Source: Elusimicrobiota bacterium
GTDB lineage: Bacteria; Elusimicrobiota; Elusimicrobia; JACQJN01
Length of the DNA: 6,567 bases
NCBI GenBank assembly: GCA_016205085.1
Contig: JACQJN010000295.1
Location: 1 to 6,567, forward strand
Direction of reading: 5' to 3'
Made by a program: the position numbers and the translations under genes. Below, in pieces: positions 1 to 5,572 of the stretch; position 1 is the first letter of the stretch; every line of letters begins with the position of its first letter. The notes under the pieces were generated by a model that made no database searches, had not been told where the DNA came from, and saw nothing but the letters and a program-made list of their open reading frames with translations.

Positions 1-37
1 CAACCGTTCCATTTTTTATAATAAGATCGTAAGACAT
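1..37 (-). CDS. hydA: Dihydropyrimidinase / hydantoinase, first 12 codons only (cut by window edge)
   Basis: Only the N-terminus is visible: an ATG followed by codons for MSYDLIIKNGTV, then the window ends. This opening is typical of the dihydropyrimidinase/D-hydantoinase group of cyclic amidohydrolases, whose first beta strand reads like DLxIKNGxV. In that family the enzyme hydrolyses dihydrouracil or dihydrothymine to the N-carbamoyl-beta-amino acid in the cytoplasm with a binuclear metal centre; none of the metal ligands are in view. The start is well supported: a GGAGG lies 5 bases upstream, and the ATG begins one base after the permease stop codon. Context agrees strongly, because it is the one step otherwise missing between PreT-PreA and the beta-ureidopropionase encoded upstream. 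Other amidohydrolases such as allantoinase or dihydroorotase can begin similarly, so the name rests partly on neighbours. Confidence 0.8.
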   Translation of the reverse strand, partial: MSYDLIIKNGTV

Positions 38-38
38 G

Positions 39-1478
39 TTAACCTCCGATTCTAAACACCTTCATTAACAGGAAATAGAGTGAGAATGAAATAGTGAAAC
101 TGACGAACCAGGCGTAATTGTAAAGGCTCATCCAAAAGGGTGAGATGATCGCCATGTTGATGGTCCCCAAAAAGCCGGGGACACAAGGCAAAATACCCAA
201 AACCAGAGCCGCAATCGCAACAAAATTAAATCCCCCGGTATAGCTGTACTCTCCCGGATGCAAATAAAGCTGCGGCAGGTTTAGCCGAGCTTTTCGGATC
301 CAGAAATAATCCGAAAGAAGCACACCCCCTATAGATCCCAGGAGAGCAGAATATCCAATCAACCAGGTGAATATGTATCCCGTCGGGTCCTGCACCAGCT
401 TCCAAGGCTGGATCAGAATTCCTATCACTCCGGTGATGAGACCTCCCATTTTGAAAGAAATTTTTCGAGGCCATAAATTGGAAAAATCATTAGCGGGGCT
501 AACCACATTCGCGGCGAGATTCGTGCTGAGTGTGGCCAGAGTCAACCCGATCATGGAGATAACAACCACAACGGGATTCGTGAATTTGGCTAGAAGCTCG
601 ACCGGGTCCCATATGGCTTTGCCGAATATGACAATCGTGGCGGAGGTGACAGCCACTCCTATAAAAGAATAAAGAGTCATGGTAGTAGGGAGTCCAAGAG
701 CCTGCCCAATCATTTGGTCCTTTTGGGAGTACGCATACCGGCTGAAATCGGGAATATTTAGGGATAGAGTAGCCCAGTATCCCACCATTCCCGTGAGTGC
801 CGGGAAAAAGAAGCTCCAGAACTGGCCTTCCCTTGCCCCTCCCGAAACAAATTGAGATGGCTGAGACAACATAGGACCAAACCCGCCCGCATGGCCGTAG
901 GCCCATATCAGGAGCGCGCAACCCACCGCCAAAAGAAGAGGCGCGGAGTAGTCCTCGACATATCGAATAGACTCCATTCCCTTCCAAACAATCCACATAT
1001 TCAAAGCCCAGAAAGCCAAGAAACACGCTGCCTGAGGTAAATGAATACCCAAAACAGGGCCCAGCTTATAGATAGCCCAGCCGCCGATCCAGGTTTGAAT
1101 CCCAAACCAACCGCAAGCCACCAAAGCCCTCAAGATGGCCGGAACATTAGATCCCAACACGCCAAAGGAGGCCCGGCAATAGACCGGGAATGGAATGCCA
1201 TATTTTGTTCCCGCATGAGCATTGAGAATCATAGGGATGAGCACGATGGTATTGCCTAGGAAAATAGTCAGAATCGCCTGCCACCAGTTCATCCCCTGCG
1301 CGATGAGGGAAGAAGCCAGCATGTAGGTGGGAATGCAGACCGACATTCCTATCCAGAGAGCCGCGATATCCCATCTGCCCCACTTGCGGGCGGCTAGACT
1401 CACGGGTGCAATGTCCCCATTATAGTAGAGAGAACGAGAAATATCTTTGGTCATGGTTTTCCACTCGGTCGCAACCAT
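39..1478 (-). CDS. NCS1-family nucleobase/hydantoin permease
   Basis: A polytopic inner-membrane protein of 479 aa with about 12 hydrophobic segments, the size and layout of nucleobase:cation symporter-1 (NCS1) carriers. These import uracil, cytosine, hydantoin, allantoin or similar rings with a cation. Family signatures from the chosen start are WFGIQTW at about 124-130, whose Trp and Gln match the substrate-contacting pair of the hydantoin carrier Mhp1; NIPDFSRYA at about 241-249; and STNLAANVVSP at about 318-328, matching the Asn-bearing helix of Mhp1. The neighbours predict uracil, thymine or dihydropyrimidine/hydantoin as substrate, but sequence alone does not settle which. Start choice: the frame stays open to 1592, but residues upstream of MVATEWKTMTKD come from a GC-rich hairpin element and the end of the preceding gene and do not look like transporter sequence. 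The ATG at 1478 keeps the EWKTMTKD segment, which I recall from relatives; the ATG at 1454 is the alternative. No strong Shine-Dalgarno is seen for either. Confidence 0.92.
   Translation of the reverse strand: MVATEWKTMTKDISRSLYYNGDIAPVSLAARKWGRWDIAALWIGMSVCIPTYMLASSLIAQGMNWWQAILTIFLGNTIVLIPMILNAHAGTKYGIPFPVYCRASFGVLGSNVPAILRALVACGWFGIQTWIGGWAIYKLGPVLGIHLPQAACFLAFWALNMWIVWKGMESIRYVEDYSAPLLLAVGCALLIWAYGHAGGFGPMLSQPSQFVSGGAREGQFWSFFFPALTGMVGYWATLSLNIPDFSRYAYSQKDQMIGQALGLPTTMTLYSFIGVAVTSATIVIFGKAIWDPVELLAKFTNPVVVVISMIGLTLATLSTNLAANVVSPANDFSNLWPRKISFKMGGLITGVIGILIQPWKLVQDPTGYIFTWLIGYSALLGSIGGVLLSDYFWIRKARLNLPQLYLHPGEYSYTGGFNFVAIAALVLGILPCVPGFLGTINMAIISPFWMSLYNYAWFVSFTISFSLYFLLMKVFRIGG
43..47 (-). 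promoter_or_regulatory. Shine-Dalgarno site of the dihydropyrimidinase gene
   Basis: GGAGG on the minus strand, 5 bases before the ATG of the dihydropyrimidinase. It is formed by the last two sense codons of the permease (GGA GGT, Gly-Gly) just before its TAA stop. Ribosomes finishing the permease therefore pass directly over this site, which suggests translational coupling (inference). Confidence 0.75.
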
Positions 1479-1480
1479 TT

Positions 1481-1568
1481 CTGGCGGGGTCGTCCGACCT
1501 CTGGTCGGCCGCCGTACCCGGAGCACTGCGAAGGGTGCCGCGCTGTCTCGTTTCATGAGTACCCGTGC
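1481..1568. repeat. GC-rich hairpin element in the gap between beta-ureidopropionase and permease genes
   Basis: The gap is strikingly GC-rich: 52 of the 70 bases at 1481-1550 are G or C, against about half in the flanking genes. It holds a perfect 6-bp hairpin, CCGACC (1494-1499) and GGTCGG (1503-1508) around a TCT loop. Outer arms GGCGG (1483-1487) and CCGCC (1509-1513) extend it past a 6-base one-sided bulge. A weaker GCAC/GTGC pair lies at 1523-1526 and 1535-1538. GTACCCG occurs twice, at 1514-1520 and 1559-1565. There is no T-run, so it is a poor rho-independent terminator. It looks like a dispersed palindromic repeat (REP- or RPE-like); only a genome comparison could prove that. It remains open in the permease reading frame, so it could be mis-annotated as the permease N-terminus. 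Confidence 0.6.
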
Positions 1569-1572
1569 TTGG

Positions 1573-2448
1573 TCATGGCAACTGTTCCACAAGCTCCTTG
1601 TATGTCTCAGGACGGCGATCCCTGAAAAACTGCCATACCTTGCGAACCTCCAGAATCTGGTCCAGATCCAGATCTACCGTAACCAAGGCATCCTTATCCC
1701 TAGGACCCACGGCCAGCATCTGGCCCCGGGGATCGCAGAAATAGCTTTGCCCATAGAACTCTCCGATTTTCCAGGGCTTTTCCCAACCTACCCGGTTGAT
1801 CGCTCCCACGAAATATTGGTTGGCCACTGCATGGGCCGGTTGCTCCAGTTTCCATAGATATTCCGATAGACCCGCCACCGTAGCGCTGGGATTAAATATT
1901 ATCTCGGCCCCATTTAAGCCCAGGATGCGAGCCCCATCCGGGAAATGGCGATCGTAGCAGATATAGACTCCCACCTTGGCAAACTTGGTCTGGAATACAG
2001 GATATCCCAAATTCCCGGGCTTAAAATAGAATTTTTCCCAGAAACCCGGAGGGCAATGGGGAATATGATTTTTCCTATATTTGCCCAAAATATTTCCATC
2101 CGCATCAATCACCACCGCCGTGTTGTAGTAGGTTCCCGTCTGCGGCGTCTCATACAGGGGCACCACAATTGCCATCTGATGCTTCTTGGCCAGTTTCTGC
2201 ATTAAAAGGGTTGTGGGGCCGGGGACAGGTTCGGCGGTGTCATACCATCGAATATCCTGCTCGGCACAGAAGTATGGCCCATAGAAAATTTCCTGCAGGC
2301 ACAATACCTGCACTCCTTTTTTGCCCGCCTGTTCAATCAGAGGCAAATGCTTATCGATCATCTTCTTCTTGATCTCTTGAAGAGAGTATTTTTCAGGAGA
2401 CCACTCACAAGATGTCTGGATCAAACCACTGCGCACAATTCTGGACAT
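1573..2448 (-). CDS. Beta-ureidopropionase (N-carbamoyl-beta-alanine amidohydrolase), nitrilase superfamily
   Basis: A cytoplasmic carbon-nitrogen hydrolase of 291 aa, the usual length for single-domain nitrilase-superfamily amidases. The Glu-Lys-Cys triad is complete: Glu53 in LCLQEIFYGPYF, Lys126 in GKYRKNHIPH and Cys164 in VYICYDRHFP, with an additional conserved Glu138 in the FWEKFYFKPGN stretch. The CYDRHFP nucleophile motif and the FNPSAT and LEQPAHAVANQYFVGAINRVG segments resemble bacterial beta-ureidopropionases rather than true nitrilases. The expected reaction is N-carbamoyl-beta-alanine (or the 3-aminoisobutyrate analogue) plus water to the beta-amino acid, ammonia and CO2, the last step of reductive pyrimidine breakdown. 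It starts 4 bases after the small membrane protein gene, with a good AGGAGT site. N-carbamoyl-D-amino acid or polyamine-type (carbamoylputrescine) amidase is the main alternative, but the preT/preA/dihydropyrimidinase context favours the name given. Confidence 0.9.
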   Translation of the reverse strand: MSRIVRSGLIQTSCEWSPEKYSLQEIKKKMIDKHLPLIEQAGKKGVQVLCLQEIFYGPYFCAEQDIRWYDTAEPVPGPTTLLMQKLAKKHQMAIVVPLYETPQTGTYYNTAVVIDADGNILGKYRKNHIPHCPPGFWEKFYFKPGNLGYPVFQTKFAKVGVYICYDRHFPDGARILGLNGAEIIFNPSATVAGLSEYLWKLEQPAHAVANQYFVGAINRVGWEKPWKIGEFYGQSYFCDPRGQMLAVGPRDKDALVTVDLDLDQILEVRKVWQFFRDRRPETYKELVEQLP

Positions 2449-2452
2449 ATTT

Positions 2453-2650
2453 TTACTCCTTTCTAGGCTGACTGAACAGTAAACACAAAAGCGTAGCTCC
2501 CAAATAGGAGATGAGAATCATAACCGCCCAGCCCCATTTGATCTCCGGAGAAAATCGGCTCCTATAAACCAGCCATTCCAAGTACAACGTTCCAACCGTC
2601 ACCAGCAACCAGACCAAATCCGCCAGATTCCTCAACAAATTACCCATCAT
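2453..2650 (-). CDS. Small two-helix membrane protein of unknown function
   Basis: A 65-aa protein I do not recognise. Two hydrophobic stretches suggest transmembrane helices at about residues 9-28 (LADLVWLLVTVGTLYLEWLV) and 40-59 (GWAVMILISYLGATLLCLLF). They are joined by a short polar, positively charged stretch containing YRSRFSPEIKW, and a charged QPRKE tail follows. It is rich in Trp and Leu and has no cysteine pair or metal motif. Its reality is supported by position: the ATG overlaps the end of preA by 11 bases, with AAGAGA about 6 bases upstream, and its stop codon lies 4 bases before the next gene and merges with that gene's ribosome site. The second ATG at 2647 is an alternative start. 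It could be a permease partner or a membrane anchor for the catabolic enzymes; nothing in the sequence shows which. Confidence 0.75.
   Translation of the reverse strand: MMGNLLRNLADLVWLLVTVGTLYLEWLVYRSRFSPEIKWGWAVMILISYLGATLLCLLFSQPRKE
2455..2460 (-). promoter_or_regulatory. Shine-Dalgarno site of the beta-ureidopropionase gene
   Basis: AGGAGT on the minus strand, within AAAGGAGTAAAAAT before the ATG at 2448. The site is made by the last codons of the upstream small membrane protein (AAG GAG, Lys-Glu) and the first base of its TAA stop, tying translation of the two genes together. Confidence 0.8.
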
Positions 2651-3989
2651 GGAATCTCTTATATACCTCTCGGTAGCCCTTCATTCCCTTGGCTACATAC
2701 TCTTCCCAAGTGAGAGGTTCGGCATCCGTCCGGATCTCTTGCATCGTAATACATCCTTCCACGGGGCAAACGATAGAGCAAAGATTGCACCCGACACAAT
2801 CCTCCTCAATCACATGGGGAACCCTTCCCCCATCAAGAGCGATACATTGATGCGCGGTATCGTTGCAGGCGACATAGCACAAATCGCATTGGATACATTT
2901 ACCCGGATCAATCTTGGCCACCGTCTTGGCGTGTAGATTCAATTTTTTCCAATCCACGATGCTGGAAGCGGAGAACCCGATAAAATCGTTCAGTTTCGAA
3001 AAACCCTTGCGACGCATCCAAAGCGTCAAACCATCGATCATTTCCTCCACAATTCGAAATCCATAATGCATCACCGCGGTGCAAACCTGCACCGAGGAAG
3101 CTCCCAGAAGCATGAATTCCACCGCGTCCGCCCAGTTGGAAATGCCTCCGATCCCTGATATGGGAAATCCCTTCGTCTCAGGATCCGCCGCGATCTGAGA
3201 CAGCATATTGAGCGCAATCGGCTTCACCGCAGGACCGCAATAACCCCCATGAGCTATTTTTCCATCCAAAGAGAATTTAGGCTTCAATGATTCCAGGTCA
3301 ATCCCCATGATGGAATTGATGGTGTTGATCAGAGAAACCCCGTCTCCCCTTCCTTTCTTCGCGGCCCGGGCCGGATAACGGATATCCGCAATATTGGGAG
3401 TCAATTTGACCAGAACCGGAGTTCGGGCCACCTCTTTGACATACCCCACCACCATCTCGATATAATCCGGGACCTGCCCCACGGCGGAACCCATGCCCCG
3501 CTCACTCATCCCATGGGGACAGCCAAAATTTAGTTCCAACCCGTCACAGCCGGCATCTTCCACCTGTTTGACAATGTCATGCCAACTCTTTCTCTCGCAT
3601 GGAACCATGAGAGAAACAACCACGGCATTTTTAGGATATCGTTTCTTTACCTCATATATCTCCTTGAGATTATCCCTCAATGGTCGGTCCGTAATCAGTT
3701 CGATGTTGTTAAATCCGGCCATCTTAAGTCCGCCTATCTCGATGGCACCATAGCGGGAAGTCACATTGACGATCGGAGGGTCCTCCCCTAAAGTTTTCCA
3801 GACCGCGCCTCCCCAGCCGTGGTCAAAAGCCCTCATCACCTGTTCTCCGGAGTTCGTGGGCGGAGCCGAAGCCAACCAGAAGGGGTTGGGGGATTTAATT
3901 CCGGCACAATCGGTTGAAATATCCACCGAAGAGTTGCGAGTTGCGAGTTGCGAGTTGTGAGTTTGAGAAACTCCGTTATTTTTCTTCAT
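2640..3989 (-). CDS. preA: NAD-dependent dihydropyrimidine dehydrogenase, catalytic FMN/FeS subunit PreA
   Basis: A 449-aa cytoplasmic subunit that reduces the 5,6 double bond of uracil or thymine, with electrons from PreT. Residues about 22-330 form the FMN-binding dihydroorotate dehydrogenase-like barrel. ELNFGCPHG carries Asn154 and Cys157, which align with Asn668 and catalytic Cys671 of mammalian dihydropyrimidine dehydrogenase. INT at 221-223 matches the substrate-binding Asn-Thr pair, and FPISGIGGI at about 275-283 is the phosphate-binding strand. The C-terminus is a 2[4Fe-4S] ferredoxin: Cys365, 368, 371, 375 and Cys398, 401, 404, 408. E. coli PreA is about 411 aa; part of the excess is an N-terminal leader of about 21 residues (including THNSQLATRNS) encoded by a heptamer repeat array. 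The ATG used overlaps the preT stop as ATGA. A GTG at 3926 just after the array, giving VDIST..., may be the ancestral start. Confidence 0.95.
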   Translation of the reverse strand: MKKNNGVSQTHNSQLATRNSSVDISTDCAGIKSPNPFWLASAPPTNSGEQVMRAFDHGWGGAVWKTLGEDPPIVNVTSRYGAIEIGGLKMAGFNNIELITDRPLRDNLKEIYEVKKRYPKNAVVVSLMVPCERKSWHDIVKQVEDAGCDGLELNFGCPHGMSERGMGSAVGQVPDYIEMVVGYVKEVARTPVLVKLTPNIADIRYPARAAKKGRGDGVSLINTINSIMGIDLESLKPKFSLDGKIAHGGYCGPAVKPIALNMLSQIAADPETKGFPISGIGGISNWADAVEFMLLGASSVQVCTAVMHYGFRIVEEMIDGLTLWMRRKGFSKLNDFIGFSASSIVDWKKLNLHAKTVAKIDPGKCIQCDLCYVACNDTAHQCIALDGGRVPHVIEEDCVGCNLCSIVCPVEGCITMQEIRTDAEPLTWEEYVAKGMKGYREVYKRFHDG

Positions 3990-4027
3990 ACTGAAACTCT
4001 CAACTCCGAACTCTTAACTCTTGACTC
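3931..4027. repeat. Inverted pair of heptamer arrays across the preT/preA junction
   Basis: On the plus strand, 3931-3965 is five tandem copies of a 7-base unit GAGTTnn: GAGTTGC three times, then GAGTTGT, then GAGTTTG. After a 27-base spacer, 3993-4027 is five copies of the opposite orientation nnAACTC: GAAACTC, TCAACTC, CGAACTC, TTAACTC, TTGACTC. The fixed GAGTT core of each unit faces AACTC of its partner with the same 7-base period, so a transcript could form an interrupted stem of up to 35 positions. A separate perfect hairpin, GAGTTT (3959-3964) with AAACTC (3968-3973), lies at the inner edge. The spacer contains the preT stop and preA start. The arrays encode the last residues of PreT (SSELRVSV) and most of the extra PreA leader. 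Confidence 0.85.
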
Positions 4028-5356
4028 TTTCTCTGGAGTTAGATACCGATGAATCGCCGCAGCAGCTCGTTTGCCGTCCGCGGCGGCATTGACTACCTCA
4101 CGCCCCCCATTGATGGCATCCCCTCCGGCAAAAAACTTAGGCCGGTTGGTTTGGAGAGTTTCAGAATCCACCCGAATTCTTCCAGACGCGTCCAACTCAA
4201 GTTTCAGTGCTTCGAACAAATCAATTTGTTTGGTTTGGCCTATGGCCACAATCACCCGGTCACATGAAACTCTGAACTTACCTGCCTGCCGGCGAGGCAG
4301 GGAGCTTAGAACTGTTTTCAAATGTCCCCGAGAGTCCGTCTTTGTTTTCAGGAATTCTATCCCCGTGACGCCGGTTTTGCCCAGAATGCGAAAAGGGAGG
4401 GCATTCCACAGGAACTCTATGCCATCCTGCTTGGCAATCTCATATTCATACTCATAGGCGGGCATTTCTTTTTCACTCCGCCGATACGCCAGGAGGACCC
4501 TGGGCGTGCCGGATCTCTTAGCCTGAGTCACCGCATCGATGGCCGTGTTGCCGGCACCAATCACCACTGTCACCCGTCCCGGAGAAATCTTAGAAAACTG
4601 ACGAGTCTTGATATGCCGGATAAAAGTCAGCGCATCCAGAACCCCCTTTAAATTTTCTCCGGTTATACCCAAGGAAGCCGTAGATCCAAGACCGACCCCC
4701 ACGAACACAGCATCGAAATCCCTATCCAGACGGGAAACCGGATAATCTTTCCCCACCTCCACGCCGGTCTTGATCTCCACTCCCAAATCCCTGATCAAGT
4801 CCACCTCTTTCAAGGCGGTCTCCTGAGTCATCTTATATTCTGCTATTCCGTACATATTGAGTCCCCCGGGTTTGGGATTCTTTTCAAATAGCGTGATGGA
4901 ATAGCCTAGTTGAGCCAGATAAAAAGCGCAGGAAAGACTGGCGGGACCCGCTCCGATCATCGCTACTTTTTTGCCGTTGGAAGTCGCGGAATAAAAAAGC
5001 GGCGTTCGCCCGGAATAGTAATAGTCGGTTGCGACTCTTTGCAAGCGCGCGATTTGAATAGGTTTTTTATGCCAGGCGTGATAGACACAAGCGCCTTCAC
5101 ATAAAGAATCTACCGGGCAAACTCTGGCGCAGGAATGGCCCATGGGGTTGGCCTCTAAAATTGTTTTCGCGGAACCGAGGGCATTCTTAGTGGCAATCTG
5201 TTTAATAAACTTGGGTATATTGATCCGGGTAGGGCATGCCTGGATGCAGGGAGCGTCGTAACAGTAGAGACAACGATTGGCCTCCACCGCCGCCTCCTCT
5301 GGTGCCATGGGAGGATAAATCTCAGAGAAATTCTTGGCGACTTTATTAGGATCCAC
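3986..5356 (-). CDS. preT: NAD-dependent dihydropyrimidine dehydrogenase, FAD/FeS electron-transfer subunit PreT
   Basis: A 456-aa cytoplasmic flavoprotein of the glutamate synthase small-chain / DPD N-terminal family that passes electrons from NADH to PreA. The N-terminal helical FeS domain has Cys29, 32, 37, 41 and Cys76, 80, 86, 90. Gln106 falls 16 residues after Cys90, the spacing of the unusual cluster ligand Gln156 after Cys140 in mammalian DPD. The FAD site is GAGPAS at 135-140, the NAD site GAGNTAIDA at 267-275, and the C-terminal FAD motif FFAGGDAINGG is at 408-418. The start is GTG, 29 bases after tatA; it lacks a clear Shine-Dalgarno, but residues 9-16 look native to the family, so the internal ATG at 5308 is less likely. 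Two parts look added by repeats: SSLPRRQAGKF at about 351-361 and the C-terminal ESRVKSSELRVSV. E. coli PreT is about 412 aa, in line with such additions. It ends in an ATGA overlap with preA. Confidence 0.95.
   Translation of the reverse strand: MDPNKVAKNFSEIYPPMAPEEAAVEANRCLYCYDAPCIQACPTRINIPKFIKQIATKNALGSAKTILEANPMGHSCARVCPVDSLCEGACVYHAWHKKPIQIARLQRVATDYYYSGRTPLFYSATSNGKKVAMIGAGPASLSCAFYLAQLGYSITLFEKNPKPGGLNMYGIAEYKMTQETALKEVDLIRDLGVEIKTGVEVGKDYPVSRLDRDFDAVFVGVGLGSTASLGITGENLKGVLDALTFIRHIKTRQFSKISPGRVTVVIGAGNTAIDAVTQAKRSGTPRVLLAYRRSEKEMPAYEYEYEIAKQDGIEFLWNALPFRILGKTGVTGIEFLKTKTDSRGHLKTVLSSLPRRQAGKFRVSCDRVIVAIGQTKQIDLFEALKLELDASGRIRVDSETLQTNRPKFFAGGDAINGGREVVNAAADGKRAAAAIHRYLTPEKESRVKSSELRVSV
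4281..4301. repeat. In-frame palindrome inside preT
   Basis: Arms CCTGCCT (4281-4287) and AGGCAGG (4295-4301) pair perfectly around a GCCGGCG centre. Weaker complementarity continues outward between TCTGAACTTA (4271-4280) and GAGCTTAGA (4302-4310). Read in the preT frame it gives LPRRQAG, between the two halves of the pyridine-nucleotide domain and the conserved VIVAIGQ strand. The peptide has the look of a translated mobile palindrome rather than native PreT sequence, and I recall similar peptides scattered through proteins of candidate-phylum bacteria. It keeps the frame open. Confidence 0.75.
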
Positions 5357-5385
5357 TAGGTGAGAAACGGGACGAAGCAGTTAGG

Positions 5386-5553
5386 CTAGTTTTTGTCTTC
5401 TTTGTCTTCAGTAGTTGCTTCCTTCAGACCCTCTTTGAACGCCTTCAGGGCCTTGCCGACGGACTTCGCAAGTTCCGGCAAACGCTTGGGACCAAAGAGA
5501 ATAAGGGCCACAGCTCCGATCAAGACAAGTTCAGGCCAACTGATATTAAACAC
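5386..5553 (-). CDS. tatA: Twin-arginine translocase subunit TatA (short form)
   Basis: A 55-aa protein with the TatA/E plan. A short N-terminus (MFNISWPE) is followed by one membrane helix at about 7-20 (PELVLIGAVALILF), the hinge FGPKRLPELA at 20-29, an amphipathic helix to about residue 46 (KSVGKALKAFKEGLKEA), and an acidic/lysine tail. TatA oligomers form the size-fitting pore that lets folded proteins with twin-arginine signals cross the inner membrane; TatB and TatC partners are not in this window. The start is GTG at 5553, since the ATG two bases upstream is in another frame and stops after a few codons. An AGAAG lies about 3 bases upstream, a weak, close site. It begins 20 bases after the nuoN stop and ends 29 bases before preT. 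The length is at the low end for TatA but the protein looks complete. Confidence 0.9.
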   Translation of the reverse strand: MFNISWPELVLIGAVALILFGPKRLPELAKSVGKALKAFKEGLKEATTEDKEDKN

Positions 5554-5572
5554 ATCTTCTATTATACTATTT

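Noticed and set aside
1490..1513. Rho-independent terminator after the beta-ureidopropionase gene.
   Set aside because: The hairpin is strong but is not followed by a T-run in the direction of transcription, and the following genes belong to the same pathway.
39..1592. Permease read from the far upstream ATG at 1592 (517 aa).
   Set aside because: The first 38 residues come from the end of the preceding gene and the GC-rich hairpin element, do not resemble NCS1 N-termini, and have no ribosome site. The ATG at 1478 fits the family better.
3480..3530. Possible loss of the catalytic cysteine in PreA, because MGSAVGQ has Val where mammalian DPD has Cys in GLACGQ.
   Set aside because: The catalytic Cys671 of DPD is the one in NLSCPHG, which is present here as Cys157 in NFGCPHG. 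E. coli PreA also has Val at the other position.
4071..4457. A 128-aa plus-strand open frame opposite preT.
   Set aside because: It lies wholly opposite a strongly supported enzyme gene, has no recognisable domain, and other antisense frames here (for example 1447-1857) are similar by-products of the codon pattern.
5400..5555. ATG at 5555 as the start of tatA.
   Set aside because: It is in a different frame and meets a stop after a few codons; the TatA frame starts at the GTG two bases downstream.
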